Origin: Synechococcus sp. BIOS-U3-1 | Lineage (GTDB): Bacteria > Cyanobacteriota > Cyanobacteriia > PCC-6307 > Cyanobiaceae | NCBI RefSeq assembly: GCF_014279975.1 | Contig: NZ_CP047936.1 | Span: forward strand, 930,001-994,000 | Reading direction: 5' to 3' | DNA length: 64,000 bases | Shown here: in pieces, positions 1-10,166 of the stretch | Layout of the letters: each line of letters begins with the position of its first letter | Numbering within the stretch: the stretch's first letter is position 1 | Notes under the pieces: generated by a model | Database searches by the model: none | Seen by the model: only the letters and a program-made list of their open reading frames with translations | Told to the model about the DNA's origin: nothing | Program-made: the position numbers and the translations under genes

Positions 1-15
1 GCTCTCTGGGATGAC

Positions 16-492
16 TCAGTTGCAGCCCTGAACGGAAATGCGATAGCTGAATCCTGTTGAGTTGGGATCGCTGCCTGTACCGATCTTGAAGTTCACCTGG
101 TTGACCTGTTTGCCCTGGGGAATTGTGAACGGTCCGAATTGCTTGCCTGTGCCGATTGGAGGAGTCATTGATTCCTTCACCACGCGCAGATTGCTTCCGT
201 CAGTAAATTTCAGGAATGCTTCCACGGGGTAGGTGCCGCTGGATGTGGAGTCCGCTGTGAAGAAAAGCTTGAAACTGCTGTATGGAGCATTCACAGCAAA
301 GTCCGTGTTCCAGTTGCTGCGGCCGATCAGTTTCTCTCGACTGACCCGTTTTTTAACGATGTTGCTGCTGCCGTTTCCGCCGATCGGGGGGAGAAATTTG
401 CAACCAGCCTGGGCTGCTGAGAAGCCTGCTTCAAGGCTGATCAGGCCAACGCTGAGGCCGAGCAGAGCAGTCGTGAAACGGGGCGTCCTCAT
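16..492 (-). CDS. secreted protein of unknown function
   Basis: A 158-residue protein if it starts at the ATG at 492. This start is preferred over the longer frame (to 603) because it places a typical signal peptide at the N-terminus (basic MRTPRF, then a hydrophobic stretch ending in AQA-G) and avoids overlap with the divergent Nif11 gene at 568. The mature part has two Cys (one near each end) and many Gly, Ser, Thr and aromatic residues, which suggests a small beta-rich exported domain. I do not recognise the family. It is probably periplasmic or outer-surface. Confidence 0.6.
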   Translation of the reverse strand: MRTPRFTTALLGLSVGLISLEAGFSAAQAGCKFLPPIGGNGSSNIVKKRVSREKLIGRSNWNTDFAVNAPYSSFKLFFTADSTSSGTYPVEAFLKFTDGSNLRVVKESMTPPIGTGKQFGPFTIPQGKQVNQVNFKIGTGSDPNSTGFSYRISVQGCN

Positions 493-567
493 GGTCTTCC
501 AAAGTTCTTTGCAATGTCTAGCAATGGTCTGGTGGAATGGGGTTGTGACCATTGCACGCTGCTGTTC

Positions 568-813
568 ATGTCTCTTCAGGATCTTGATACTCTTCTCCAG
601 CAACGCCGTGATGAGCAGGAACTGGCACAGCGCCTCTCGGAACCGGTGTCTGTTGAAACCTTGATCGAGCTCGGGCGTGAGCGTGGCCTCACCATCACTG
701 AAGATGACGTTTTCAGCGCACAGTTAAGGGAAGATTCCGATGTTCCGTCCGCAGAATTGCAAAAGCGTATGGCTGATGAGTCCAGGCGCCTCAGGCATTT
801 CATTCAGGGCTAA
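568..813 (+). CDS. Nif11 domain protein
   Basis: An 81-residue protein from the ATG at 568; the frame is open further upstream (to 514), but the family pattern starts at MSLQDLD. The sequence fits the Nif11 domain: a helix LxxLL, a block ending in LSEP, then LIELGRERGLTITEDDV. Nif11 domains occur both in stand-alone proteins and as leader parts of ribosomally made peptides. This one has no double glycine followed by a core, so it is probably stand-alone. Its role is unknown. It is divergent from the secreted-protein gene at 492, with a shared 75-base promoter interval. Confidence 0.65.
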   Translation: MSLQDLDTLLQQRRDEQELAQRLSEPVSVETLIELGRERGLTITEDDVFSAQLREDSDVPSAELQKRMADESRRLRHFIQG

Positions 814-889
814 CTAAAATTCAGATTTCAATGTCATACGTGCCCACAAGTTGATTGTGGAATGTTCGAAATCATGATGTTGAACACAC

Positions 890-1099
890 TTAAATCATTT
901 TCACCACGTCGGGCGTTTGACCGAATACTTCACCGATCCAGAGTGCGTGGGTGACTGCGCCTTCATGAGTATGAAATTCCCATGCTGATTCGGGGCTGGA
1001 GCTGCGTTCAATTTTCTGGCTTTCGTCGTTGATACGCAGGTAATGACCGGTGCTCGCATAGCGCAGAACATACCTCTCAAGAAGTGATGATCTCATCAT
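890..1099 (-). CDS. small hypothetical protein
   Basis: A 69-residue frame starting with two consecutive ATGs (1099 and 1096). It is hydrophilic, with no signal peptide or membrane segment, and includes the stretch AWEFHTHEGAVTHALWIGEV. No family is recognised. The balanced amino-acid composition and its place between other small genes make it plausible as a gene, but nothing in the sequence proves expression. Confidence 0.4.
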   Translation of the reverse strand: MMRSSLLERYVLRYASTGHYLRINDESQKIERSSSPESAWEFHTHEGAVTHALWIGEVFGQTPDVVKMI

Positions 1100-1158
1100 G
1101 ATTTTCTGCGAGTCTTGAACTCTGCCTAGCCAGCTTTGTGCAGCTGGTGACGATGACT

Positions 1159-1629
1159 TCAGCTTTTCGTGGGTTTTTCATGAACGGGTTGATTTTCAAT
1201 GTCCTGATAGCGGCTGCTCCGGACCCAGATCAGAGGCTGCTGCAAGGTGATTCGTAGTTGAAAGCCGCCGTTGCGGAACCAGCTTTCTTCGGCTGGAGCG
1301 ATTAAAGAGGATTCGAGTTGCCAGCTCTGCTGCAGGTATGTCTCAAGCAGGCTCTGCCCAGGGTGCTCGTCTCGCTGCCAGTGAACGAGCGCCAGCTCCG
1401 TCGTGCTGGATTGAAGTGTGACAATCCTGCCGAGAGGGCCTGCCTCCTGATCTGCTTCCACTGTTTCGTCGAGGGCCTCTTGCACCACAAACAGGCGCAG
1501 AGGACTTTGGGTGTTCCGCCCATCCAGACAGTATTTGTTGAGATAGAGCTGTCTTGCTCGTCCGAACAGAGGTGCGGGAGCGCGGCTCAGAAGTGCTTCA
1601 TAAGCGTCAGTGAGAGCTTGACTTGGCAT
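1159..1629 (-). CDS. hypothetical protein
   Basis: A 156-residue protein if started at MPSQALTDAYEALLSRAP (ATG at 1629). The frame is open to 1704, but the longer start would overlap the start of the divergent gene at 1715. The N-terminal part carries a helix and FGRARQLYLNKYCLDGRN; the C-terminal half alternates hydrophobic and polar residues. Soluble, with no motif that I can assign. Probably a lineage-specific gene of picocyanobacteria. Confidence 0.5.
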   Translation of the reverse strand: MPSQALTDAYEALLSRAPAPLFGRARQLYLNKYCLDGRNTQSPLRLFVVQEALDETVEADQEAGPLGRIVTLQSSTTELALVHWQRDEHPGQSLLETYLQQSWQLESSLIAPAEESWFRNGGFQLRITLQQPLIWVRSSRYQDIENQPVHEKPTKS

Positions 1630-1714
1630 CGAACAAGGATGGCTTGGCACGCACTCTGTGATGGCGCTTCGCTCTGCGCCGTGGAACACTGTAGACAGAT
1701 GCAAAAGTGGACCG

Positions 1715-1972
1715 ATGTCTGAGTCCGGCTGCCCCCTGTACAGGCTTGTGGCGTTGGACGGGCAGCCGCATCCGGTTTTAGACGCTCCTTATGAGTCGAT
1801 CGCTGCGGCGGAGGCGGCGGCCAGTCGCTGGTGTGCTGGGCAGGGGCGCTCGATGTCGGTGGTTGAGCGAGGGATCGCTCTCGAAGTGCAGACGCGTTGC
1901 GGGGAATGGCGCACCTTGGGCTATCCCAGTGCCTGCCTTTTGGAGTCGGGGGCTGGAGCCGCAGCGCTCTGA
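1715..1972 (+). CDS. small hypothetical protein
   Basis: An 85-residue protein from the ATG at 1715 (MSESGCPLYRLVALDG). The frame extends upstream to 1658, but that part overlaps the divergent gene. It has a YRLV-LDG start, an Ala-rich helix (AAAEAAASRW) and EVQTRCGEWRTLGYP. It looks like a small cytoplasmic alpha/beta protein. No function can be assigned. Confidence 0.5.
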   Translation: MSESGCPLYRLVALDGQPHPVLDAPYESIAAAEAAASRWCAGQGRSMSVVERGIALEVQTRCGEWRTLGYPSACLLESGAGAAAL

Positions 1973-2040
1973 GAGCCTCGTAAGGGCTTGCGTTCAGCAA
2001 GGGTCTCGATCAACCATGACGGACAGTGGTGGAGTGACTG

Positions 2041-2340
2041 ATGCGGGTCAGTGTTGATCTTTGTTTGGTTCCTCTGGGGGTCGGTGTGTCCCTTGGTCCT
2101 TCAATCGCTTTGTGTCAACAGGTGATTAAGGCATCCGGGCTCGATCATCAGCTTGGACCTAATGGCACGGCCGTCGAAGGGGAGTGGGATGACGTTTTCG
2201 CTTGCATCAAGGCCTGTCATGAGCGCTTGCATCAAGAGGGAGTGCAGCGAATTCACGCCACGCTTCGCGTCAATACACGTATTGATCGGGTCCAGTCGTT
2301 TCGCGACAAGGTGGACAGCGTTAACCGTCTGATGCCGTGA
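2041..2340 (+). CDS. MTH1187 / YqgV-type thiamine-binding family protein
   Basis: A 99-residue protein matching the small ferredoxin-fold family formerly called DUF77: an N-terminal strand VSVDLCLVPLGVGVSLGPSI, a central LGPNGTAVEGEWDDVFACI block with the conserved PxGT-E pattern, and a C-terminal R-I-H-ATLRVNTRID strand. Members of the family bind thiamine or related heterocycles, and physiological roles are poorly defined. It begins 68 bases after the preceding small gene and may share its transcript. Confidence 0.75.
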   Translation: MRVSVDLCLVPLGVGVSLGPSIALCQQVIKASGLDHQLGPNGTAVEGEWDDVFACIKACHERLHQEGVQRIHATLRVNTRIDRVQSFRDKVDSVNRLMP

Positions 2341-2382
2341 ATTACGGCGAAGGGGATGCCAATCCAGTCTTGCGTGTCTTGA

Positions 2383-2961
2383 ATGAGACCAGGAACTGGA
2401 GATGTTGGTTTGCTGGGTCTGGGACCGTCGGTTCGAGTGCGTGCTGTCGCGGCACTGGCGCTGACTCTGTTTGCTCCTTGCTTCGCTGGATCATCAAAAG
2501 CTGAGACCTGGGATCGGGTTGGAAGCTATGCCGCTCTGATCCGTCAAGCAGGAACCCACACCCTTGTGGCCAAGGATTGTCCGTCCGCCCTTCTGGGTGC
2601 CTTTCATGCGCCCCGTAATGCCCTGCTGATCTGTGCGAACAATATTGAGGACGATCCAGGGCAGGTTTGGGTGGTTCTTGCCCATGAGTCAGCCCATGTC
2701 ATGCAGCACTGTCATGGAGGGCCATTGCTCGCTGATCACCAGGTCGGCAATGCTTTAGCGCGCATCGAGTCTCAATCCCAGACAACTTTTCAGGAGCTGC
2801 GTCTTTATCACCAGTCGCAGCGCAGGGATGAAATCGAGGCACGTCTTGTTCAAGGGATGCCCCCCGATGAAGTGGAAGCTCTGTTTCGCAGTTTCTGTGC
2901 AGAACGTCTGAGTCATCGTCAAGTTCCTCCACCTCCTGCTGTTCCTCGATCTGCTCCTTGA
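2383..2961 (+). CDS. exported protein with HExxH metalloprotease-like motif
   Basis: A 192-residue frame. An alternative GTG at 2437 would put the hydrophobic AVAALALTLFAPCFAG segment right at the N-terminus as a signal peptide, and is plausible. A helix VWVVLAHESAHVMQHC holds HESAH, an HExxH zinc-binding pattern as in peptidase families; a further acidic ligand helix could be the RRDEIEARLV segment. This suggests a small zinc peptidase or a relative in the periplasm. The tail is Pro-rich. The substrate is unknown and catalytic activity is inference from the motif alone. Confidence 0.6.
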   Translation: MRPGTGDVGLLGLGPSVRVRAVAALALTLFAPCFAGSSKAETWDRVGSYAALIRQAGTHTLVAKDCPSALLGAFHAPRNALLICANNIEDDPGQVWVVLAHESAHVMQHCHGGPLLADHQVGNALARIESQSQTTFQELRLYHQSQRRDEIEARLVQGMPPDEVEALFRSFCAERLSHRQVPPPPAVPRSAP

Positions 2962-3025
2962 TCAGCAACGAGCTGAAGTTGACGAGGCACGGACCTTACG
3001 GTGTGCAGATGTGTGGCATCTCTCC

Positions 3026-3427
3026 ATGGGTCCGCGGCTCAACGGCTATTGGTTGATGACCTGGCTAGGCCTGGTAGCCAACCTGATTGCTTTGCCTGTG
3101 ATCGGTCTTCTGGCATTTCGAGAAGGAGCCTCCTCCGGCATCGCCATCACCAACATCACCCTTGCCTTTTCTCTGGCTTGGCCCGCTGCGATTGTGGGCA
3201 TTGTTGCTTCAGCGGGCTTACTAGCGCAGCGACGCTGGGGTGTGATTCTGGCCATCGTGGCTCTGTCCATGAGCCTCGCAGGAGCCATTCCCTATGGCCT
3301 CGTTCGGCTGGTCCTAAGGCTTGAGCCTCAGACCATGGGTTTGGGGCCTGTGGTGCTCGGGTTGATCAACGTTCTGGCGCTGATCTATTGGTGTCGCCCA
3401 GCCCACCGTCGTGGCGTCAGGCTTTGA
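3026..3427 (+). CDS. small integral membrane protein
   Basis: A 133-residue protein starting at MGPRLNGYW (ATG 3026; an upstream in-frame start at 3011 exists). Four hydrophobic stretches are visible: WLGLVANLIALPVIGLLAF, ITLAFSLAWPAAIVGIVASAG, GVILAIVALSMSLAGAIPYG and GLGPVVLGLINVLALIYW. No charged or catalytic residues stand out. It overlaps the start of the downstream pseudouridine synthase by 17 bases, so the two are probably co-transcribed. Function unknown. Confidence 0.55.
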   Translation: MGPRLNGYWLMTWLGLVANLIALPVIGLLAFREGASSGIAITNITLAFSLAWPAAIVGIVASAGLLAQRRWGVILAIVALSMSLAGAIPYGLVRLVLRLEPQTMGLGPVVLGLINVLALIYWCRPAHRRGVRL

Positions 3428-4088
3428 TGACTTGGCAGCAGCTGTTCCTCAGCTCGCTGGCTGTTCGGTTGTGCTCGAGCATCCTCAGTACCTGGTGGTG
3501 GACAAGCCATCTGGCCTGCTGAGCCAGCCCGGTCTTGGTTCGCATCAAAGTGATTCCTTGATCACACGACTCCAGGACTGTTGCCCTGAGCTCCGTTTGG
3601 TGCATCGCCTCGATCGGGATACGTCTGGACTCATTCTTGTGGCCAAAAATCAGAGCAGCCTGCGATCTCTCAGTGCTCTGTTTGCTGCTCGCAGAGTTCA
3701 CAAGCTTTATCTCGCTGATGTGGTTACGCCTTTGATAGGCAGGGGTGGAAGTATTCACCTTCCCCTGGCAAGGCTGCGACGCCAGCCGCCTGAATATGGA
3801 CCGCATCCAGATGGCAAGCCTTGTTGCACGCTTTGGCGCAAGTGGACGCAGTTAACCGATTGCACACGTCTTTGGTTGCGGCCACTGACCGGCCGTTCCC
3901 ATCAGTTGCGGGCTCATCTGGCTGCTGTGGGTGCTCCGATCTTTGCTGATCGCATCTATGCCCCCTCCGCGGCTCTGGGCCCTATGCATATGCATGCTCA
4001 TGTGCTGAGCTTTCAGGACCCTTTTGACCAGCGACGGGTTCGTGTGCGCTCTGCCCTTCCATCATGGGCTGAAGCGAACCTGGTTTAG
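3411..4088 (+). CDS. RluA-family pseudouridine synthase
   Basis: A 225-residue enzyme starting at a GTG. The RluA-type catalytic block HRLDRDTSGLILVAKN is present around residues 66-81, with the Asp that attacks the uridine. Also visible are YLVVDKPSGLLSQPG near residues 27-41 and the late GRSHQLRAHLAAVGAPI block. It converts specific uridines in rRNA or tRNA to pseudouridine; the exact target cannot be read from the sequence. It is shorter than RluC/RluD because it lacks an S4 domain, like RluA proper. It is convergent with the HD gene and shares four bases at the stops. Confidence 0.85.
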   Translation: MASGFDDLAAAVPQLAGCSVVLEHPQYLVVDKPSGLLSQPGLGSHQSDSLITRLQDCCPELRLVHRLDRDTSGLILVAKNQSSLRSLSALFAARRVHKLYLADVVTPLIGRGGSIHLPLARLRRQPPEYGPHPDGKPCCTLWRKWTQLTDCTRLWLRPLTGRSHQLRAHLAAVGAPIFADRIYAPSAALGPMHMHAHVLSFQDPFDQRRVRVRSALPSWAEANLV

Positions 4089-6208
4089 GCGGAGAAGCTG
4101 CGCTTTGCGGGGATGGGATAGGGAATCCGGCGATGACGCATTCTTCGCCAAACGCGGACGAACGAATGCATCACTAGTTCAAGTTCGGCCCGACTGAGGC
4201 TGCTTTGGCTGAGTTGTCCGTCGCTGATTCGCGCCTCAACGATCCGTTTGACCGTGTCGCGAGCTTCCTGGTCACTTGTGTCTGGTGGCAGTGAGCGCAA
4301 CGCGGCCTCACAACCGTCCGCCAGCATCATGATCCCTGTCTCTTTGGAGCGAGGCGTTGGTCCGTGGTAGCGGAAGCGTTTCTCGGAGACGTCAGGATTC
4401 TGCTCTCGGGCCTGATGCAGGAAATACCCCATGCGCAATGTGCCCTGATGTTCAGGAATGAAATCCGCAATCGGGCGGGGAAGCCGATGTCGTCGTGCCA
4501 GTTTCAGCCCTTCATCCACATGCGCTTGAAGCACTCCTGCACTGGCCAAAGGGTCGTTCAGCCGAGTGTGCGGATTTTCTCCACTGGTTTGATTTTCGAT
4601 GAACCAGTTGGGGGCATGAAGCTTTCCGACATCGTGATAAAGGGAGCCTGTTCTGATGAGGTCCACATCGGCGCCGATCGACCGCGCACCCTCCTCGGCC
4701 AACCCGCAGATCATCAGTGTGTGCTCAAAGGTGCCTGGGGCTTCTGAAGAGAGCCGCCTTAGCAATGGGCGCTCCTGATCGGCCAGTTCCATCAACCGCG
4801 CCCGTGTCAGCAACCCGAAGGAGCTCTCCAGCAGAGGAATTATCAGGATCGCCAGCATCATCGCCAGCCCCATCAGTAGTGCTTCAGACGCGAGTTCACC
4901 TGCATCGGACGGCAAGCGAATCCATGAGCCGGCAAGCGGTTGGCCATTGCGGCTCATCAACACCAGCTCGGCCAGCCATGCACCCACTGGCAGCAAGACA
5001 GCGAGTTGCAGCAGCTGTGCTCTGCTACGTAAACGACCTGCTTGCAATGCCGCGACGGTGGCCGTGGCCGCGGCAATCAGCAGGCGCCCTTCGCCCAGAC
5101 CAGTGACGGGGGTGGGCCAGAGAAGACTGGCTACAGCCATCCAGGCCAGTGCACTGGTTGTGCCCAGGCCCTGAGCCAGGAGAAGGGTGGGCGGCACGAT
5201 CACCGCCAGGGGGCTCACTGAGGCACCGAACCAGAGTTTGCAGGCCTGGCTCAGCAGCAAAAGCCCCAGCGCCAGCAGGCCATGGGGTGCCTCCAGGCAT
5301 GGACGTTCGCGGCGCATGACGAGTAACAGAACCCCGCAGCTGGCCAGCGCTTCAGTGAAACGGATGATCCAGATCCCCAACTTTGGTCGGCGATTCACCA
5401 TCCCGAAGAAATTGAGAACGTCGTAGGCCTGTGAGCTGATCGACTCACCCTTGCGGGTGATGAGATCGCCTTGATTCACCTCAATGGTGGGGATTCCTTG
5501 TTGGGTGATCAGCTCCTCAATCAGTCGCTGGCTCCTCAGTGGATCGGTTTGAAGGTTGCTGGCGCCTTGAAGCGTCGTTGTCAGCACCTTGCTGCCCAGG
5601 CTGCGGGCAGGTTTCGAACCATTGCTCAGATCTTCGAGCTGCAAGTCGCTGGCCCGTTGAAGCTGTTCCAGAGCGAGGGTGTTGACAAGCCCCTGGGTGA
5701 GCATTCTGTCGAGCGCCCTTCGCAGACCCATATCCCAATCCCGGCGCTCATCCTGAGTTCGTTTTTGCAGCCATAGCTGCTCGTTCAGAGACAGATTCAC
5801 CGGTCCGATGCGCTCGGCATCGTTGCTGTTCGCGACCCGTTCCAATTCGCTGAGGTGTCTCTCCAGCCGCATGCGGATCTGCTCGTTTTCCTGAGGATCT
5901 AGAACCTGCACGAACGTGCTGGATCCGAGACTTGAACGCCTCTGCTCCAAGGCTTCGCTGTCAACAACCCTGGCGTCCTTTGGAGCTTCTGCATCGAAGG
6001 GCGCTGCCATGCCTGGCCGTAAGTCGGGTTCCACAAGCCAGGGCCAGCTTGAAACCAGCGCCACCAGAACACAAAGGATCAGCAGTGTGGCTTTCTGCAG
6101 CCTGTTCCAGCGAAGCACCGGGCGGCGAGGTGATTCTCTCCTGAGCCAGGCCCTCCAGAGACGTGCTAAGCGATGCGAACGCAAGTCAGCAGGAAGCATG
6201 CAGTACAA
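4085..6208 (-). CDS. 7TM-HD family phosphohydrolase (PgpH-like c-di-AMP phosphodiesterase)
   Basis: A 707-residue membrane protein. In order: one TM helix ([19 protein letters not shown]), an extracytoplasmic 7TMR-HDED domain to about residue 270, a bundle of hydrophobic helices to about 455, and a cytoplasmic HD domain with [15 protein letters not shown] and [18 protein letters not shown] (His-Asp metal ligands near residue 520). This is the architecture of PgpH, which degrades cyclic di-AMP. The diadenylate cyclase CdaA is also in the window (50423), which supports the inference. The c-di-AMP substrate is inferred from the family. It is divergent from folD with a short shared upstream region. 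Confidence 0.85.
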   Translation of the reverse strand: MYCMLPADLRSHRLARLWRAWLRRESPRRPVLRWNRLQKATLLILCVLVALVSSWPWLVEPDLRPGMAAPFDAEAPKDARVVDSEALEQRRSSLGSSTFVQVLDPQENEQIRMRLERHLSELERVANSNDAERIGPVNLSLNEQLWLQKRTQDERRDWDMGLRRALDRMLTQGLVNTLALEQLQRASDLQLEDLSNGSKPARSLGSKVLTTTLQGASNLQTDPLRSQRLIEELITQQGIPTIEVNQGDLITRKGESISSQAYDVLNFFGMVNRRPKLGIWIIRFTEALASCGVLLLVMRRERPCLEAPHGLLALGLLLLSQACKLWFGASVSPLAVIVPPTLLLAQGLGTTSALAWMAVASLLWPTPVTGLGEGRLLIAAATATVAALQAGRLRSRAQLLQLAVLLPVGAWLAELVLMSRNGQPLAGSWIRLPSDAGELASEALLMGLAMMLAILIIPLLESSFGLLTRARLMELADQERPLLRRLSSEAPGTFEHTLMICGLAEEGARSIGADVDLIRTGSLYHDVGKLHAPNWFIENQTSGENPHTRLNDPLASAGVLQAHVDEGLKLARRHRLPRPIADFIPEHQGTLRMGYFLHQAREQNPDVSEKRFRYHGPTPRSKETGIMMLADGCEAALRSLPPDTSDQEARDTVKRIVEARISDGQLSQSSLSRAELELVMHSFVRVWRRMRHRRIPYPIPAKRSFSA

Positions 6209-6243
6209 ACGCTAGCTCTGCCGGGGCGGCATGCTGGATTCAC

Positions 6244-7140
6244 ATGCATCAGATGGCAATGGCCCTCAGGTTGGATGGCAAGGCCCTGGCCAAGACGCTC
6301 GAGCTGCGGCTGCAGTCTCAGGTCCAATCTGTGAGCCAGTCTGCTGGTCGCCCGCCCGGCTTGGCTGTTCTGCGTGTGGGTGACGATCCTGCCAGTGCGG
6401 TCTACGTGGCTAACAAGGAAAAGGCCTGTGCTCGTGTCGGTGTTGACAGTTTTGGATCTCATCTCCCCGCAAATGCCTCACCTGAATTGGTGTTGCAGGC
6501 GATCCACTCTTTGAATGACGATCACAGGGTGGATGGGATCCTGTTGCAGCTCCCGCTTCCTCAGGGACTGGATGAAACACCTTTGTTGGCTGCTATCGAC
6601 CCTGAAAAGGACGCCGATGGTTTGCATACGCTGAATCTGGGCCGCTTGCTCAAGGGAGAACAGGGTCCCCGGAGCTGCACTCCTGCCGGAGTGATGGCGA
6701 TGCTTCGCAGTGCAGATATCGATCCTGCGGGACGTCGTGCCGTAGTGATCGGACGCAGCATTTTGGTAGGGCAGCCGATGGCCCTGATGCTGCAGGCCGC
6801 TAACGCAACGGTGACCGTTGCGCATTCACGCACGAAGGATCTCGCTGCATTGACACGTCAGGCAGACATCCTTGTTGTCGCGGCCGGTCGTCCGGAAATG
6901 CTTGGTCCCGAGCATGTGAGTCCAGGCACGGTTGTGGTGGATGTCGGGATCCACCGGCGACCGGAGGGAGGTCTCTGTGGTGATGTAAAAGCTGCAGAGC
7001 TTGAGTCGATTGCCGCCGCGCTTTCGCCCGTGCCCGGAGGCGTTGGCCCTATGACCGTCACGATGCTGCTGGTGAACACCGTTGTGGCCTGGTGCCGTCG
7101 CCACGGGGTGAATCATGATCTCGCAGATTTGATCATCTGA
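6244..7140 (+). CDS. folD: bifunctional methylenetetrahydrofolate dehydrogenase / methenyltetrahydrofolate cyclohydrolase
   Basis: About 299 residues from the ATG at 6244; ATGs at 6253 and 6259 (just before [10 protein letters not shown]) are equally possible, and the track-length start at 6163 runs into the divergent gene. Family signatures are visible: YVANKEKAC (catalytic Tyr/Lys, residues 54-58), [24 protein letters not shown] and [16 protein letters not shown] for NADP binding, and the ending [18 protein letters not shown]. It interconverts 5,10-methylene-, methenyl- and 10-formyl-THF in one-carbon metabolism. It is followed by crtE on the same strand after 53 bases. Confidence 0.95.
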   Translation: MHQMAMALRLDGKALAKTLELRLQSQVQSVSQSAGRPPGLAVLRVGDDPASAVYVANKEKACARVGVDSFGSHLPANASPELVLQAIHSLNDDHRVDGILLQLPLPQGLDETPLLAAIDPEKDADGLHTLNLGRLLKGEQGPRSCTPAGVMAMLRSADIDPAGRRAVVIGRSILVGQPMALMLQAANATVTVAHSRTKDLAALTRQADILVVAAGRPEMLGPEHVSPGTVVVDVGIHRRPEGGLCGDVKAAELESIAAALSPVPGGVGPMTVTMLLVNTVVAWCRRHGVNHDLADLII

Positions 7141-7166
7141 TGGTGCTTGTGGGCCCGTCGGCCTGA

Positions 7167-8131
<965 letters not shown>

Positions 8132-8132
<1 letters not shown>

Positions 8133-8641
8133 TGATGAATGACGTCCCTCTGAGCATCCCCAATCAGATTCTTGATAATGCAGTCCTGGCTTGGGGCCTT
8201 GCCGCTTGCGGTCTGGCTCAGCTCTCGAAGTTGTTGATTGAACTCGTCGTCTTTCGCCGCTGGAGGCCTGCGGTGCTGTTCGAAACCGGTGGGATGCCAT
8301 CGAGTCATGCAGCACTTGTGAGCGGCACGGCTGCGGCGGTGGGGTGGCAAGAGGGATTTGCATCTTCCGTTTTTGCTCTGGCCGCCACTGTGGCGTTCGT
8401 AGTGATGTACGACGCCAGCGGTGTAAGGCGTGCAGCCGGTTTCACTGCTGAACGCGTCAATGCATTACCGGAGTCTCTCTGGGAGGCACCCTTCGAGAAA
8501 CCACTTAAGCAACGACTTGGACATTCCCGAACGGAAGTGTTGGTTGGAAGCCTGCTGGGCCCGATGATTGCCTTGCTCGGCCTCAATTTTCTGGGATCAC
8601 CGCTTCAATTGACGCAATTGATCGCCAACGCTCTGGGGTGA
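8132..8641 (+). CDS. divergent PAP2 family membrane protein (DUF212)
   Basis: About 169 residues from the ATG at 8132, which overlaps the crtE stop. The pattern GGMPSSHAALVSGTAAAVG (catalytic-type SxH), YDASGVRRAAGFTAERVN and LGHSRTEVLVGSLLG are the hallmarks of the DUF212 branch of PAP2-like acid phosphatase/haloperoxidase-related proteins. It has several TM helices. Because it is translationally coupled to crtE, a role on a lipid or prenyl diphosphate is an attractive inference, but it is unproven. Confidence 0.85.
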
Positions 8642-10128
8642 CGTCATTTCCTCACGCTGAACTGAGCCTCACAGAGGATCAACACAAGGCAGCAGAGGCC
8701 TTCTCCGACTGGCTGCAGCAGCAGGATGTGGGCCTTCCCTTCGTCCTCAGCGGCTACGCCGGCAGTGGCAAGACCTTTCTGTCGATGCGCTTGCTGAGGC
8801 AAGTGGAAAGCAGTGGGCTCTGCTGGACCGTTGTGGCTCCAACCCACAAGGCTGTGGGGGTATTACGGCAGGCCCTCAACCTCGAGGGGCTTCAGCCCAC
8901 CTGGTATCCCTCCACGATCCATCGCTTGTTGCGTCTGAAGCTCAAGCGACAGGGTGATCGGGAACTGTGTGAATCCACAGAGCAAACGGCCGGAGCTTTG
9001 GAGCATCTCGGTCTGGTGCTGATCGACGAGGCCTCGATGGTCGACAGCTCTCTGCTGTCGATTGCCTTGCAGTGTGCCCACCCATTCAAAACTCGACTGG
9101 TGTTCGTGGGTGATCCGGCCCAGTTGCCACCGGTCGGTGAAAGCGAAAGCCCGGTGTTCGGCATGAATCGTGCTGTCTCCGCCTGCTTGCGTGAGGTGGT
9201 TCGTCACCAGGGCCCGGTTCTGCAGCTCGCCAGTTGTCTGCGCGATGGTCGCTTGCCCTGTGAAGTACCACCGCTGTTGCCTCCCGTTCGCTCGGATCTT
9301 GGTCAGGTTGGAGTGCTGAATCGAGGCGACTGGTTGTCGCGTGCTCAGGAGGGTCTGCGCCAGGCCGCGGCCTGTGATAACCCCGATGCGGCGAGAATCC
9401 TTTGCTACACCAATCGCCGCCTGGAGGCGTTGGTGCCCCATGCGCGCAGGGCTATTCATGGGGAGATGGCTGACCAGATGGCTGTGCTGCCAGGTGAAGT
9501 TTTGATTACGCGAACAGCGGTGATGGCACCGGCCTCCAGCGATGGAGGGGAGACGGGCGAGGAACCCGATCTGGTGTTGGGTTCCAATCGAGAACTTGTG
9601 GTTGAAGACGTTTCTCCAGAACGCTGCGATTTGGCGGAATTCGGTGTTGCTGGTGAGGCGCAGCTGTCGTTGGCCGGACTAGGTGTTCCAGTGATTGAGA
9701 CCCTCAATGCGAAAGTCCGAAGTGGGGAGCTTGAGCTCAATCTGCGCCTTCAGCCGCCTTCCGGAAGCCAGGCGAGGGAGCATTTGGATGCACTACTGAA
9801 ACGCTTGGCGCAGGACGCACGGAACGCAGGTAAACGAGGTGGGCGACCGCTGTGGCGTCGTTATTTCCTGGTGAGGGATGCTTTCGCATCACTTGGGCCT
9901 GCTGCGGTGCTCACGGTGCATCGCAGTCAGGGCAGCAGCTTTGGGGAGGTTTTTGTTGCTGATGATGTGTTCCCACGCTGTCTTGATCGCCTTGCACCTG
10001 AGCGGCAGGTGTTCCATCAACAGCTGGCTTATGTGGCTGTTAGTCGTGCCAGGCATGGGGTGTACCTGGTGGGTGATAGCCAACGCAATGCTGCGACCTG
10101 GAGCAAAGCTTTGCGAGGAATGGGTTAG
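8638..10128 (+). CDS. RecD-like / UvrD_C_2 superfamily 1 DNA helicase
   Basis: A 496-residue protein starting at a GTG that overlaps the previous stop by four bases. Walker A is GYAGSGKT (39-46), Walker B LVLIDEASMVD, motif III FVGDPAQLPPVGE, and the C-terminal helicase block VLTVHRSQGSSFGEVFV followed by QLAYVAVSRARHGVYLV. This is the single-protein RecD2-like layout without a long N-terminal domain. It probably acts in DNA repair or replication fork processing; the exact job is unknown. It is convergent with the minus-strand GAP-family gene after 38 bases. Confidence 0.88.
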   Translation: MTSFPHAELSLTEDQHKAAEAFSDWLQQQDVGLPFVLSGYAGSGKTFLSMRLLRQVESSGLCWTVVAPTHKAVGVLRQALNLEGLQPTWYPSTIHRLLRLKLKRQGDRELCESTEQTAGALEHLGLVLIDEASMVDSSLLSIALQCAHPFKTRLVFVGDPAQLPPVGESESPVFGMNRAVSACLREVVRHQGPVLQLASCLRDGRLPCEVPPLLPPVRSDLGQVGVLNRGDWLSRAQEGLRQAAACDNPDAARILCYTNRRLEALVPHARRAIHGEMADQMAVLPGEVLITRTAVMAPASSDGGETGEEPDLVLGSNRELVVEDVSPERCDLAEFGVAGEAQLSLAGLGVPVIETLNAKVRSGELELNLRLQPPSGSQAREHLDALLKRLAQDARNAGKRGGRPLWRRYFLVRDAFASLGPAAVLTVHRSQGSSFGEVFVADDVFPRCLDRLAPERQVFHQQLAYVAVSRARHGVYLVGDSQRNAATWSKALRGMG

Positions 10129-10166
10129 CTGGTCGCGGCGTTCCCAAGCGGTGCTCGTAGTTCGGT

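Noticed and set aside
8863-9459. 198-codon minus-strand frame inside the helicase gene
   Set aside because: A shadow frame; the plus strand has full helicase motifs.
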